DNA of 64,000 nucleotides from Apoda limacodes (GCA_946406115.1 OX291562.1:10384001-10448000); one strand, 5' to 3'; positions 10,497-21,938 are shown, counted from the first letter of the stretch. Made by a program: numbers and translations. Notes: generated from the sequence alone by a model not told the origin.

Positions 10497-11565
10497 ATAA
10501 AATCAGGAAAGCTGTGTTATTTCCACAGATATCCTGTTACAACGTTACACCGTTTTATTTTATTTCCATTTCAATTTATTCATTTTGTTGACGCATTGTT
10601 TTTGGTTAGAGTGTTGTTTGTTGAATTGAAACCAAATATACATTTTGTGAAATTAATTTTTTGGTCGCAATGTAAATATAGTACATTACTGCAGCGGCCT
10701 GCAAACGCAGCATTACGGGGCGATCGTGAGTATGCGGGACGAGGCATAGCTGAGGCACGCATCACAGAGTCCGGTATTGCTCAGTTTTGGCCAAGGCTTG
10801 TATAGTGCTTTTCTCAAACATGCGTGTAAAAAAACTAATTATATTGACAATCCGCCCAGTTCAAATGTCGATTTATTTTTTTACTTTTTAAAGAAATTTA
10901 ATGGCGCATTCTTATTGTTGTGCTAGCGAACTGGCACGGAAATATAAATAAAACTTGATGACATTGATCTCTTTAGTTATCAATTTTCGGGTTAAAAGAA
11001 GTTCATTCCATTTTCAAATTTCATATTTGACCGCTTGAGCGCTCCAGCGGTCAAATAAAAAACATTGCGCGTCGCTCTCTGATACTGAACTGCACGTTCG
11101 ATTTATCCCAAAGGAGCTTGTGCAAGATATGGTCGCATATCGTAGCATGTTTGAGAAAATATTATTTTCTGTCCGCCTTGATAGCAGTTAGGGATAACTT
11201 TTTCTTGGCATGCGGACAACTTTCTTCAAAAAGAAAAACTTTGTTATTGTTATTCTTGGATGGGGAAGAATTCTCTATGTAATTATTTTCCTCATTTACT
11301 CCGTTTGACTTTGAAATCGTAATAAAATACTAAAAAACTTTCTATCAATGAAAAGTTTGCTTATTTTTATTTGATGATACTTAAGAGACTATACTACCTA
11401 AATTTCATTTTTTTTTTGTCATTGACAGTGACCGTGTTTTCCAGGATAGTAATCAAACCCTGAAAGCTTTCCTTTTACAGCATGGCTTAGAAGCAAAGCC
11501 ATAGTAGAGCTTTAACCCTGAGAAGAAAGCCTGTTCTGATAACAATAATGTATAACGAACTATTA
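10497..11565. other. Unassigned stretch with one strong hairpin
   Basis: A GC-richer piece at 10690-10800 and an AT-rich remainder have no recognised family. Sixteen bases around CTTTTCTCAAACATGC (10811) recur inverted near 11145 (CATGTTTGAGAAAAT), possibly the ends of an old element enclosing the hairpin at 11024-11057. Confidence 0.35.
11024..11057. other. 12-bp stem hairpin
   Basis: The arms TATTTGACCGCT and AGCGGTCAAATA are exact reverse complements around a 10-base loop that itself contains GAGCGCTC. It may be an element end or a structured transcript; nothing in the context decides. Confidence 0.6.
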
Positions 11566-11707
11566 ATTCTTTTCATGTATCAATGAAAATCTCAGTGAAT
11601 TGAGATGTAACTGCACTACTCACGCACGCTTAGTTATATATAGCGTCATCCTTGTTTTTCTTTTTAACCAAGTTTTCTGTCACGTATAGTACTGCCTCTT
11701 AACATGA
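11566..11707 (+). repeat. rep-J dispersed repeat copy
   Basis: Homology to 25658-25800 (inverted) runs from TTTTCATGTATCAATGAAAATCTCA through GCACTACTCACGCACGCTTAG to ACTGCCTCTTAA. Extra flanking similarity just before it (ATTGTTATC and AATAGTT blocks) suggests the element extends to about 11525. Confidence 0.6.
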
Positions 11708-11776
11708 TTCTAAGGATGATCCCATATAAGAAGAAAATATAATAATAAAGTAATGTATTTTATATTATTATATACT

Positions 11777-11834
11777 TATATTTATTTTATGTATTGTACC
11801 TATCCTATATTTATTTTATGTATTGTACCTATCC
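11777..11834. repeat. 29-bp tandem duplication
   Basis: The unit beginning TATATTTATTTTATG and ending TACCTATCC occurs twice back to back with no differences and is followed by a partial third unit. Identity implies recent replication slippage. Confidence 0.85.
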
Positions 11835-11841
11835 TATATTT

Positions 11842-13581
11842 AACTATGTTCGATGAGTTTTGTACTATTCCGTTTAACTTTGACTGTTTTTTTTTCTCTG
11901 TATTTTTCTGCAATAAAGTGTATTTCATGCATTCATTCATTCAATGAGTTGATCTTTATTGAAGAAGTAGCGAGTTCAAAACCAGAATCTAGCAGTGTTT
12001 TTGTACCTGTCCATCAAACACATTTCAACCGTTTGACCTCGACAGTTAAAATATTCCAGATGGCGGTTTGACCTAAAATAGCTAAAAAATATACAACAAA
12101 ATTTCCGTTTGAGGTATCGAAATATGACTTGTAAATAAACTAACTGTTTTTTACAATGTATAAGACAATATTAAACTGGTGAGTTGTGAAGTAGCAATTA
12201 TATCACGTACTTGTGTAAGTATACATATTATTAAATATGTCAGGTATGTGATTATACATATACATAGGTTTCAGTAAACTACATTAAACGGAGATTGTTT
12301 TTAAACTGTTTTGATGATTGTATTTTAAATTCTTCTTTGCATTTCGAACACATATAAGACTTTAGGCACTTTAATTTTAACAATACAAAGGTCTTAATAA
12401 CAATGCTTTAGGTATATTACAGTAGAAAGAAATAATTCTCAAACAGTAAAAAGACTTGCATTTGCCAACCTTATAATTGTGCAAATAAATTATACCACAT
12501 ACCTATTACACTGACAAGCAAAAATAACTATATAGTCACATAAATCAACGACGATATTTCATAAACTAATAAAGATAACTTCATGAAACAAAAAGCATAT
12601 TAAAAATGAATTTTATTTTACACATAAATAATTAAATGGGTGATTAAATACGCTTCAATGCTCCTTTAAATTCAAAGTGCTATCATGAGTTTTTTGGAAA
12701 TATTGTTGTCTATATAAATAACTAGTTATTTTTGCTCGTCTGTGTATATGTGCAATTAATTATTTTGCGATATTTTTGTGCATGTCTTTAAATCATCACC
12801 AAAAAATCACAAGTAAAAAGCTCAACACAATAATTAACACTCTAAAGTTAAAATATAAAAAAACAAACTTCATTTAACGACTGAATCAGTGAGTTTTAAT
12901 TTACACAGGATGTAGAAAAACTCTTTGCATATAATCTTTATTTTAATCGACGTTGGTGTCATCAGAAGATTTATTTTATCTATTTTTAACTGTAGATGAT
13001 TTGCTTACAATTTGCGATAAAAATTGACAGTGTTATTAGTCAGCTGCAGAACAATGACTCTGTAATGATTATTGCACTGGTGTGATAAGAATATTAAATA
13101 TTATATCAATGACTTGTATGTACTTCCGTCAATACTGAAAATGCTCCGTGGTTTTACCTACAGAAAATCCTATTCCCGTATGAACTTTACACCGGTATAT
13201 AAATGTTTGTTCTCCTCTGTCCCAGCTATCTCTGCCAAACATCAAAACAATTGAATAGACTGTTATGACACGTGAGAAAGTCCCGTTTGGGATTAAAGTA
13301 TTCAATATACTTTTCACAGACTGTAACTAACTCTGCACCAAAAATCAAAACACCTTGTTGCTTCTTTGCAATGTGAAGGAATAGTGCCTTTTTTCTTCTG
13401 ACTTAATTTCCGAATATTGATATTTCTAACTAATTACTTAAATAAAATAAAACGAAATATAGCCTTCGTTAATTCATAGACAGTCTATTTTGTTATGTGG
13501 TAAACATTTTTAATTTAGTTTCAGTACCTAGTTACAAAGATTACTCATCCCTACATACATACAAACAAACATTACAGCATC
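11842..13581. other. AT-rich stretch, nothing recognised
   Basis: Only weak open frames are present. The block at 13130-13330 is more balanced in base content but matches no family I recognise. Confidence 0.4.
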
Positions 13582-13714
13582 TTAGGCTGGGTTGCACTAA
13601 CTAACTATGACGTTAACCAGCCGTCAAAAACGGAAGATTGTATGAAAATTTGCATAGGCACCTTTTTTTAAACTTAACCAGCCCGTCAAAGTCAGTTGGT
13701 GCAACCCAGCCTAA
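13582..13714. mobile_element. MITE with ~30-bp terminal inverted repeats
   Basis: The left end TTAGGCTGGGTTGCACTAAC and the reversed right end TTAGGCTGGGTTGCACCAAC are nearly identical, and the similarity continues inward through TGACG and the AACCAGCC block. Total length is 133 bp with no coding capacity. GGCTGGGTTGCAC ends are a pattern I associate with small insect DNA transposons. Confidence 0.8.
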
Positions 13715-13910
13715 ATAACTTCTAATACGGACTTCTCAGGTAGGTAATGACAATTACCGAATTTTTACTTAATGGTTTTTTTTTTAATTTTTAGCAAGAT
13801 TAAATTATGCCTGTGAACCTTGTTAAAAACATTTTAAAACTATTAGATTCCATAAAATATCAGCTTTTTACATTTAAACACTAATATAATAATATAAGTA
13901 TTTACTGTCC

Positions 13911-13962
13911 TTCAAGTGTATTGAAAGCAGTTGTATGACACTCGTGCGCTCTACACACACCT
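13911..13962. repeat. Short repeat shared with 26905-26955
   Basis: GTGTATTGAAAGCAGTTGTATGACACTCGTGCGCTCT at this site corresponds to GTGTATTGCAAACAGTCAAATGACACTCGTGCGCTCT near 26911. It lies directly against the left end of the MITE at 13963. Confidence 0.5.
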
Positions 13963-14125
13963 GGGACCTTATTGGAAACAGTCTCGAGCTATTCAGACTC
14001 TCGCATGCGAGACAAAAATGTATAGAAGTCTGACTTATCTCTCAAAAGGCGAGAATGTACTTGCATATATTTCTCTCTCGCATTCCAGAGTTCGAATAGC
14101 TCGAGACTGTTCACAATAAGCTCCC
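13963..14125. mobile_element. 163-bp palindromic MITE
   Basis: The left arm starts GGGACCTTATTGGAAACAGT and the reversed right arm starts GGGAGCTTATTGTGAACAGT. Both continue CTCGAGCTATTC and then more loosely for another 20 bases. The interior (ACAAAAATGTATAGAAG ... TCTCGCATTCCAGAGT) is homologous to 33372-33468. The open frame across it is a by-product of the element. Confidence 0.8.
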
Positions 14126-15227
14126 TAGCTGAATCACATCATGGCATGTGGGTTTCTTACTTTACGTAGGACTCCACTTTGAAAGGATTTTGCTAAATTC
14201 ATCCCCTAAATGGGTAAAATTGGGGTTGTATGAAAATACATTTACTTTCATGCTTAGCATGCATAAAAAATAGTAGTTGGCTTTTAGGTTTAAGATTAGC
14301 GTGTTTAGCCGCTAACTGATAATTTTTTTTATACGAATTCCGATATTTTTGTAGGTAAAAACAGTTAAACAGTTTAAAACTTTCTATTATTCAAAGTCCA
14401 CGCGGACTAAGTGCAGTAAAATGCAAATGAAATGTAAATTGCATTATAAGTGTCTAACAGTCTATTTAATTTTATCTATCAAGAGTTGTTTTCACAAATA
14501 CAAATTGTTTTCTTTAGGCTTCCCTAGGTGTTCCGTTTTATCAAAACGGTGAGAGTATTTTTTGCTAAAATAGTAACACTCGATCGACATTTCAATGGGT
14601 TATAGGTCGCAGCTGTTTTGCAAGCAATTATTAATGATATCGACTTCAAATTTTCTACACTTTTAGAACTTTCTATTTATTATTTATCTCAAGTACAAAA
14701 CACGTGTTAATCACATTGCTTCTTTGTTTGTTATCCCATCAACTTCTCTGAGTGTATGTTTTTTGAGCTAAAACTAGGTCAGGACATTAAGTACTTTGCA
14801 ACTGACTTAAAAGCTAAGTTCAAGAGCGGGTAACGAGATGTTCTGGGTAAAACTAGGATCCCATAGCTAAATTATTTATATCGTGCCAGGGCATATCTCA
14901 TATTCTATTCGGGATCATTGATCCCATTCGTCCAGGTCTGCCGTACTATCTCGAGGAAAAATTTCGAGATTCTTCATCCTTCTGTAATCAATTCTTTGTT
15001 TTCATATAATCTAAACGGTTTATATATTTACAAATAAATACAGTCTCAGGAAAGAAAATGTTACGTTTCGTTTTAAAATCGAAATATACATCGTTTTATT
15101 TCGAATATTAAAACGGACGACTAGATGTCTTGGACGGAAAGTAGTAAAAGTATAATCATATATAAAAGAATTTCTTTTACTTAAATCCTAAATTGTTATA
15201 GTTTTTAAGTTAATTATGCTAAAACGA
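14126..15227. other. AT-rich stretch, nothing recognised
   Basis: No exon or repeat was identified. Confidence 0.4.
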
Positions 15228-15535
15228 ATCGCAGCCACAACTCTAGCTAATAGAATTTGCGAATTAGCGGATTGTTAGACTTAATTAATCTTGGGTTAAA
15301 TTGATAGAAATAGCAACAAAAATATATAAATAAATAGATTTAAATACTTTTTATATTAGATTGATTCTCGGAATTTAGACAGTTATGTATTTAACGCATA
15401 TATAAATATTATAAATGCGAAAGTAACTATGTCTGTTTGTCTGTCTGTCTCCCGGGGAAGGACAGAGGGTACTTGAAAACGTAGTGTGAGTTGTTTTTTT
15501 CTATAATTGCGGAGTTGCCGTTGAAATCCAACACG
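15228..15535 (-). repeat. Left arm of a large inverted duplication
   Basis: This arm aligns in reverse with 17392-17752. It comprises 15228-15403 (starting CGCAGCCACAACTCTAGCT, then TTAGACTTAATTAATC, AATAGATTTA, TTAGATTGATTCTC) and a rep-D 3' part at 15404-15535. The first part is not found in other rep-D copies, so the similarity is a duplicated locus rather than two independent rep-D insertions. Confidence 0.7.
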
Positions 15536-16311
15536 AATTTCATTTCGAATTCTATTCACACTTTCAGTCATCTGTAGTTTTTTTATATTCACTATTTCCA
15601 TCGTGGAAAGATTCAATTTCTTTACAAAAATCGAAAAAAAATTATTTGCTTTTTTAACTTACTTATACTCAGATTGAATTCTAACCGAAATCATAAGCAA
15701 AGATAAGTGTTTAAATTTTTTACCGTGTGCGCGTAAAAAGTACTAAGCCCTTTTACAGTGCAATAAATTAGTTTGCTAGTGTCGTTGTTAGTTCACGACA
15801 TTTCAATATGGGGACTGTAGTTTTGATTTTCGATCACCGGATCAAAAAAGTTTGTTGCACTATAGGTACTCCATTGACCGTAAACATCTATCCATAGACA
15901 TATAAGACCTGAGAAACACAGAGATATGTTGTCCTCTATATCTAACTTTTTTCGTATAAGTCATTACCACTCTCGCCAGTGGATATCGATTGGGCAAACG
16001 TATGTAATTGCGTCAGAAGCGTTTTGAGTTAGGTCATTGTCGTTCTATAGGTGCGAATATCGATTTACAGTTTCCACAGGAATATTTTTTTCATGGCGAA
16101 TTATTTCTTTCTTTCTTGTAAAGGAGCGTTCTGAAAGGATAAAGTTGCTACTATTAATAAAACTATTTAGAAATATGGTGAATGATGGTAGCTGGGTGAA
16201 CAAAGAATATGGAAAAATATTTTCTAAGAGGTCATTGAGAACTTCTTTAAGGAAGTCTAATTCATTTAATTTACAAAAAAATATCTGAGTGTACTGTCAC
16301 TATAAGTACTT
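15536..16311. other. Spacer of the inverted duplication; unassigned
   Basis: The open frame at 16037-16288 has no splice or start support. No repeat family was recognised. Confidence 0.4.
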
Positions 16312-16760
16312 TTATATTATATAATGCAAAAGTGGGTTTGTTTTTTTGTGATTTCTTCACAGTAATAAAGTTGAAGAGACGGAGAAGGATATAGACTTTT
16401 ATTCCGGAAACTTTTGAAATTTTCCGTAGGCATAACTAAAAACAAATTCCACGTGGACGAGCTAGGGCTATTACTAAAAAGTAAGCTGTCATTCAAACAT
16501 CAAATCTGGTTAAGGATAAGGAGTGAGATAGCGCTAGATTTGTCTTGACCTGCTAAAATTTTCATCAAAGCATCCGGCCAGTTGCAAGAAATCACAGCGG
16601 TACGTAAGTGTGACAGGTTAAGACGAATCTAGCGCTATCTTGCTCTGTTAGCCTGGAACAGACATGATGTTATAAAGAAAACTTACTCGATAATTTATGC
16701 TATAATCAAGGACTTGCCGTAGGAATCCCACGCCGATAACCTCAATCAATTGAGCGAACG
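16312..16760 (-). mobile_element. rep-D element interrupted by a MITE
   Basis: The part at 16312-16470 (ATATTATATAATGCAAAAGTGGG, ATTCCGGAAACTTTTGAAATTTTCC) and the part at 16680-16760 (TATAATCAAGGACTTGCCGTAGGAATCCCACGCCGATAACC) are consecutive portions of one rep-D copy. They are separated by about 200 bp containing the palindromic element at 16524-16643. Confidence 0.65.
16524..16643. mobile_element. Nested MITE with ~28-bp inverted repeats
   Basis: The left arm GAGATAGCGCTAGATTTGTC and the reversed right arm AAGATAGCGCTAGATTCGTC continue with TTGACCTG and TTAACCTG. About 65 bases lie between the arms. Since rep-D is split around it, the MITE is the younger insertion. Confidence 0.75.
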
Positions 16761-17084
16761 TAGTCATTATATTTTTAAGACTCATACAGTGACATTTATA
16801 TTCTTATGCAAAATTTGGTTTCAATTGGTAGTTTATTGGTCTTATAAAGTTTTTAAAGCACGTAACCAATTTAATGTACGTTGCTAATGTACACAAAAGC
16901 TTGTACATAAAAGCTTTAATTTATTCGCTTACCTGAAGATACATAGATAGCAGGTGATTCTTCACACGTATAGATCTTCTATTAATATAGTTTTAATAAG
17001 CTAAACGACATAAATATTAAAACCTTTAGTTTATGTGGAAATGGTAAATTTGTTACCAATTTTTTTTTTTCTCAAATGAATATG

Positions 17085-17250
17085 CTGTTGGCTGATGCCA
17101 TTACTCCTCACCGTACTTTTGGGGCTACACTCTAAAGGTGTTCCGGCTTGGGTTGTCGCTCCTTCGACCAGCGTGAGCCTCAAACCCGAAGGTGAGTCAG
17201 CGCCAGAAAAGAGTTCCCCGTTCGTTCGTTCGTCGGTGAAACAGCGAAAA
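17085..17250. other. GC-rich island of unknown origin
   Basis: After AT-rich flanks this block is GC-rich (GGGGCTACACTC, GTCGCTCCTTCGACCAG, CTCAAACCCGAAGGTGAGTCAGCGCC). It contains a donor-like GAAG/GTGAGT and an acceptor-like CCTTCGACCAG only 20 bases apart. It does not resemble LINE-A or LINE-R as seen here. It could be an element 5' end or a host sequence. Confidence 0.35.
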
Positions 17251-17391
17251 ACCCTAGTTCATTAAAAATATTGAACGGATTATCGATTATATAAATTCAT
17301 TTTCACCATTTTAATTTGATATTGTTGCCTTAGCCGTTGTTCAACCTTATTTCAAGGGTACCACTAGGACTCTTTTTAGAGAGAAAAGTAG

Positions 17392-17752
17392 GATTTCAAC
17401 GGCAACTGCTCAATAATAGAATAAAAACGACTTACACTACGTTTTCAATAACCCTTCTCCTTCCCAGGGACTTAAACTATCTTCACGCTATATTTCATCT
17501 TCATTGGTGCAGCGGTTTACGCGTGAAGAGATAACAGACAGACAGAGTAACTTGCGCATTTATAATATTTACAACGTTAAATATAATAATAACTGTATAA
17601 AATCTGAGAATTAATCTAATGTAAACAACTACTAAATCTATTAATTTATATACGTATGTAGTAATTTAAATTAATTTAACGCATAATTCATCAAGTCTAA
17701 CTACCCGCTAACTGGTAAATTCTACTAGCCAGAGTTGTGGCTGCGTCACTAA
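17392..17752 (+). repeat. Right arm of a large inverted duplication
   Basis: This arm holds a rep-D 3' half (GGATTTCAACGGCAACTGCTC to GCGCATTTATAATATT, 17393-17575) followed by sequence matching the reverse of 15228-15403 up to AGAGTTGTGGCTGCG. Similarity stops sharply on both sides. Confidence 0.7.
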
Positions 17753-17847
17753 TCCACCGCTCTGTAATGGCGATACGACGGTCAAATGATTAAAGCCAGC
17801 CATAAGTGAGAGACTTGCATAAACGATGAAAAAATGTGTAGCTATAG

Positions 17848-17906
17848 ATGAGTCATCCACCCAATAGCTGACCAAGCCCGACGTTGCTTAACTTCGTAGT
17901 TTCCTG
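17848..17906 (-). repeat. 5S rRNA-derived fragment
   Basis: On the minus strand it reads CGAAGTTAAGCAACGTCGGG, then a diverged TTGGGTGGATGAC. This matches the eukaryotic 5S rRNA interior that holds the TFIIIA/Pol III control region (AGTTAAGCAACGTCGG and GGATGGGTGACCG). The gene ends are missing, so it is not a functional 5S gene. Similar pieces sit at 41585, 43561 and 47096. Confidence 0.75.
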
Positions 17907-18259
17907 GCAAATAGTAACTAGGCCACGAGCCACACACACAAAAAAATTAAGTTATATGCCCTGTGTGTGCACGTCCATTAATTTATATGAAGAGTGGTAG
18001 GTATTAACAATATGCGGCGCCGCTGCGTTTAAAAATATAAACAAACAAACAAAATTTTTTTTAGCAAACACACACAGTATACAAAATATTTAACAAAACA
18101 TATATATATATACAAAAATAAAAGTGCGTGAGCTAAACGGACCTCCCCCTCAGGACGATATGTACCCGTGTAGGAACAATACTGATTTTCAGTGGGAGCC
18201 CTTACTGCGTCATTTCACGGGCATTGGCGAAAGAAAAACTATAAATAAAAATATATACT

Positions 18260-18992
18260 ACTAGCTTTTGCCAGAGGCTCCGGCCGCCCTAAATTTCGTT
18301 ATCGACGTGGGATTCTTACTGCTATTCCTTGATTATACAAAATAAGTTCACATAGCAAGCTATAGCTGCAGCTATGATTCGTTCGTGGAATTCGGATACT
18401 CCCGCGGGAACTTTTGAATTTTCTGGTATAAAAGTAGTAGGTTTGTCCTTTTTCATATCTTCAACTATATCTGTGCAAAATTTCAGCTCAATTGGATGCT
18501 CCGATAATGCAAGATTGAGTGACAGACGTTATAGTTATTGCCGTGGGAACTTTTGAATTTTCCGGGATTATTAACCTTATACCTAGCCTACGTCTTTCTC
18601 CATACCAAATTTCATTTAAATCGGTTCAGCGGTTCCCGATCTATCCAAACTTTCGCATTCATAATATTAATGGGATAGCTGGATTTTAATAATTTTACCC
18701 GTGGCTCCATCTGCCCTAAATTTGGTTTTCGGCGAAGGATTCTTACAGCAACTCCTTAATTATCTTAATAAAGTTCGCTATAGAAAGCCATAGTTCGTTT
18801 AAGCTTGGTCATATTTATGCCCGCGGGAACTTTTGATTTTTTCGGGATTAAAAGTATCCTATGTCCTTCCCGGGGACTCAAACTATCTCCATTCCAAATT
18901 TCATCTAAATCGGTTTAGCGGTTTAGGCGTGAAGAGGTAACAGACAGACAGATAGACAGAGTTACTTTCGCATTTATTATATTAGTATGTAT
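18260..18992 (+). mobile_element. Tandem array of rep-D copies
   Basis: At least two full or partial rep-D units follow each other. The first begins ACTAGCTTTTGCCAGAGGCTC and runs to TTTCGCATTCATAATATTAATGGG at about 18673. It contains an internal repeat of the GGGAACTTTTGAATTTTC block (18407 and 18546). The second begins at about 18700 (ACCCGTGGCTCCATCTGCCC) and ends TTTCGCATTTATTATATTAGTATG. The junction is direct, head to tail. Confidence 0.8.
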
Positions 18993-19712
18993 GTATATAT
19001 ATCTTCTGTCTCGTTTGTATCAACCATGAAAGTATTAAGCTGAAAATCGGACACTTAAATTTATTTAAACCTTAATCTTTTAATTTAATTAATCTACTAT
19101 TAATATCAAGTGACTACAATATTTAGTAGCATCAAATGTTTAATAGCATCAAATTTATCATCAAAAGTGTTTTAACGAGTATAATGAATTATTATAATGA
19201 GTTAGAATGTGATTCACCCTTTTAAATTTAATATCCGAATACGTGATTAATCATTGGGCGTTATTAGAGATCAGAAATTGTGTTTTCTTTACGTTTTGTG
19301 AGCTAGGGAATCATTTACGACTATTTTTAGTCTGTGTGTAGTGTTGTCTTTGTGTTTAGAAATATTAAACCCATGGCCCAACAATACGGTTTATCAATGG
19401 AAAAACATATTTTTATCTGTCCGTACATTATTATTATCCGGAATACTCCGATTTCTACAAAACCCTAAAGTTTAAAAGCATGTATAGTTTTTTAAAATTT
19501 AAAATTATAAACATTTTAAATTTTAAAAGCATGTATAGTTTTTTTTTTAATTTAATTTGATTATTATTTTTTGCTATATTATAATTTTATAATAAAACTA
19601 AAATAATAATCTAATAATTATAATGGTAATTTAAAAGAAGTCTCACGAGTCTGGGCAAAAATAATATAAAAATATTAATATTTCTTATTGCATTTTTTTC
19701 TTTCTTTTACAG
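18993..19712. other. AT-rich stretch upstream of a candidate exon
   Basis: A short direct duplication (TTTAAAAGCATGTATAGTTTTTT) occurs around 19471 and 19521. Nothing else was recognised. The last 20 bases form the pyrimidine tract of the acceptor at 19712. Confidence 0.4.
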
Positions 19713-19761
19713 GATCTTAGTGGCGTCAAAACAAAATGGACATTTTTCTGGCGTTAAAACG
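19713..19761 (+). CDS. Candidate 49-nt exon, possible 5'-leader exon with a uORF
   Basis: A strong acceptor (CATTTTTTTCTTTCTTTTACAG) is followed 49 bases later by a consensus donor (ACG/GTAAGT). Inside, ATG at 19736 sits in an insect-like context (ACAAAATGG) and opens MDIFLALKR before the donor, in phase 2. One other frame is open through the exon (starting ILVASKQ). If spliced to the candidate exon at 56527, the ATG frame would close at a TAA directly followed by another ATG, making this a 9-codon upstream ORF. Strong splice sites can pair by chance in AT-rich DNA, so this remains a prediction. No family is recognised. Confidence 0.4.
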
Positions 19762-19843
19762 GTAAGTTTTGATTCGAACTAAATATAACCTCAATAGCAG
19801 CCTTATTTCGCTTTTGGAAAATTACTTGCTTATGATCTTTTAG

Positions 19844-20614
19844 AAGTCCGGGCAAAGCGAAACTCGCAGGCAAAGCGAATACGCTTCTTTATCGGAAAGT
19901 TTAACTGTGTAGTGCTATAGTATCAAAGCAGCTTGTGAGATTAAGCAGCGGCGTGTGATGCTATCACAGTTCGAAAAGACAAGTAATACATCGCGCGCAA
20001 TTTTTGTGAGTAGTAAAGCAAATTTTGAGTGTTTTCTTACGAGTTTCACCATGTTATGTTGCTTAATTATTGGTAGAGTCTTACATTAGCGCTGAGAGTG
20101 TTTTTTTTATAATAAGAATACTGTTACTTTAATCTTTCAATAAAGTCAAAATATTTCTCAAGTTCCTCAAACTTATTTTATATATTGCAAGTTTATAGTA
20201 AAAAGTGATTCGGGAAAAGTTGATAGAAGACTTATTGAAATAGTTGGTATGCTCTGAGAATTACAGAGATCTACCATCTGGAAATTGGTTCAATACAGTC
20301 ATTGCCGAAAATCGGTTTATCGACGTTGCATCGACAACGGAGGCTATAGCAACTACTTTTGTGATAGTTGTGAGGTTTATCCTTTGTCAAGTCCGTTTTT
20401 ATACCATTCAATTTGCTTGAATTGCGTATCTGCTTTGCCCGGTGAGTCAAAAAAGCAGATAATTTCACTTACTTTAATTTTAAATTCTACATAGATTTAA
20501 ATATAACAGTTTCAATTTTATTGTTATTATCATCTAAAATTTAAATAAATATACAATTTTCATAAAATAAACAAGATACGTTCTGGATTCTACATTTCCG
20601 CTTTGCCCGGACTT
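19844..20614. mobile_element. Possible 770-bp element with inverted ends
   Basis: AAGTCCGGGCAAAGCGAAA at the left and TTCCGCTTTGCCCGGACTT at the right are reverse complements at 18 of 19 positions. A further CTTTGCCCGG lies inside at about 20432. No transposase-like frame is visible inside; the open frame at 20285-20494 has no recognised similarity. It may be a non-autonomous DNA transposon. Confidence 0.35.
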
Positions 20615-21679
20615 ACCCGGACAAGCTATACATTGTTCTTCTAAAAACTTACAATCCATAAATAATAATAACAAATAGGTATCAACCTCCATAGATTACT
20701 TTTATTTAGGTAGAAACTGTTACTATATGTATTGATTTCGATGGCAAACCTTGTTCAATTCGGTTATATTTCCATTTCGTTAAATCAAGTGGATTGTGTG
20801 TCAGTAATATCAAATTAAGTTGAATGAAAGATAACAATCTATATATCAACGATAAAATTGATTTCTATTTTAGTTTGGTTTTTACGTTGAATAAATTTAT
20901 AACCTAAAACATAGATATTTTTTTTTTAGTCTCCCTAGAAAAAAAACGGTGTCTTTTTCCCTCGCCTAATAAACACACTATTCAATGAAAGTTCGATTAA
21001 TTGACGGGGAATATGGTTAAATTATTATATTGTTTATTAATATATATTTTTATTAGACAAATTTATAATAAAATAAAAAAACAAAACGAAATTCAACTAC
21101 ATCCATTTTGTTGGTCTGCCACAGATTAATGCCATAGTTTTTTATTCGAAATTCTGAGTTGTGCCAAATTGACAAGCTCAAAGAACAATATAAATACAAA
21201 CAGAAGGTCTACTGGATGATGTACACAACTTAAGAACCTATCATCGTCTGACTCAATGACGCAGTAATCGGCATCATCAATCGTCATTGATTACCGTTTG
21301 ATTTTCCTTTGAAATTCCTTGAGCTCGCAAGTACGCAATTTTTAAATGTCTTTTTACTTTTAAAACTCTGCAACATATAAAGCAAGGATTGTATGTTAGC
21401 ATAGATGAACTGCTACTAATACAAGGACAAAATGTGATCATCAATCATACGACAGTTCTTGTACGTAGTTAAGCAACAAGATCAGAATTCAGGAAATCTG
21501 AAGAAAAATTGCTCGACAAGGTCAGAGAATAAGTGAGATAAAGGGCCAAATGAAAAAGCTCGAGGACCCTGAAAAAAGTGGAGCGACACTGCACTTAGCC
21601 ACCTCGGTTTTCCTCTAGGGACTACACTAAAAGGTTCTCGAAGAAAAAATGATTAAATTTTTAATATGTTAGCTATTGC
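20615..21679. other. AT-rich stretch, nothing recognised
   Basis: No features could be supported. The block at 21230-21340 is slightly more balanced but has no open frame of note. Confidence 0.4.
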
Positions 21680-21725
21680 GAGTGAGTGTTGCAAGCATCC
21701 ATAGGCTATGGTGACCGTCAACAGA
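21680..21725 (+). mobile_element. Very short LINE-A 3' fragment
   Basis: GTTGCAAGCATCCATAGGCTATGGTGACCG is the diagnostic core of the LINE-A C-terminal coding end in sense orientation. It sits directly upstream of the SINE-G copy at 21750. Confidence 0.6.
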
Positions 21726-21749
21726 CCACCGAACTAAAAAAAAAAAAAT

Positions 21750-21938
21750 TTGGATATATCACACAGCGCCATCTGGCCTCAAACTAAGCAAAGCTAGTAT
21801 AATGAACTACTATTTTTGTAAATATATACATATACCTACATATGGTACATAAATACAGCTAAACTCAAGACAAACACAATTTTTTACAACAAAAATGTTT
21901 GTCCAGTGCGGGAACACTAACAACTAGGCTGCAAGGGA
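21750..21938 (-). mobile_element. SINE-G copy, degraded head
   Basis: The minus-strand order is a CCCGCACTGGACAAACATT block, TGTTTGTCTTGAGT, TATGTATATATT, then CTTTGCTTAGTTTGAGGCCAG, GGCGCTGTGTG. It matches 28905-29152 and 48438-48682. The tRNA-like head is partly lost. Confidence 0.7.
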
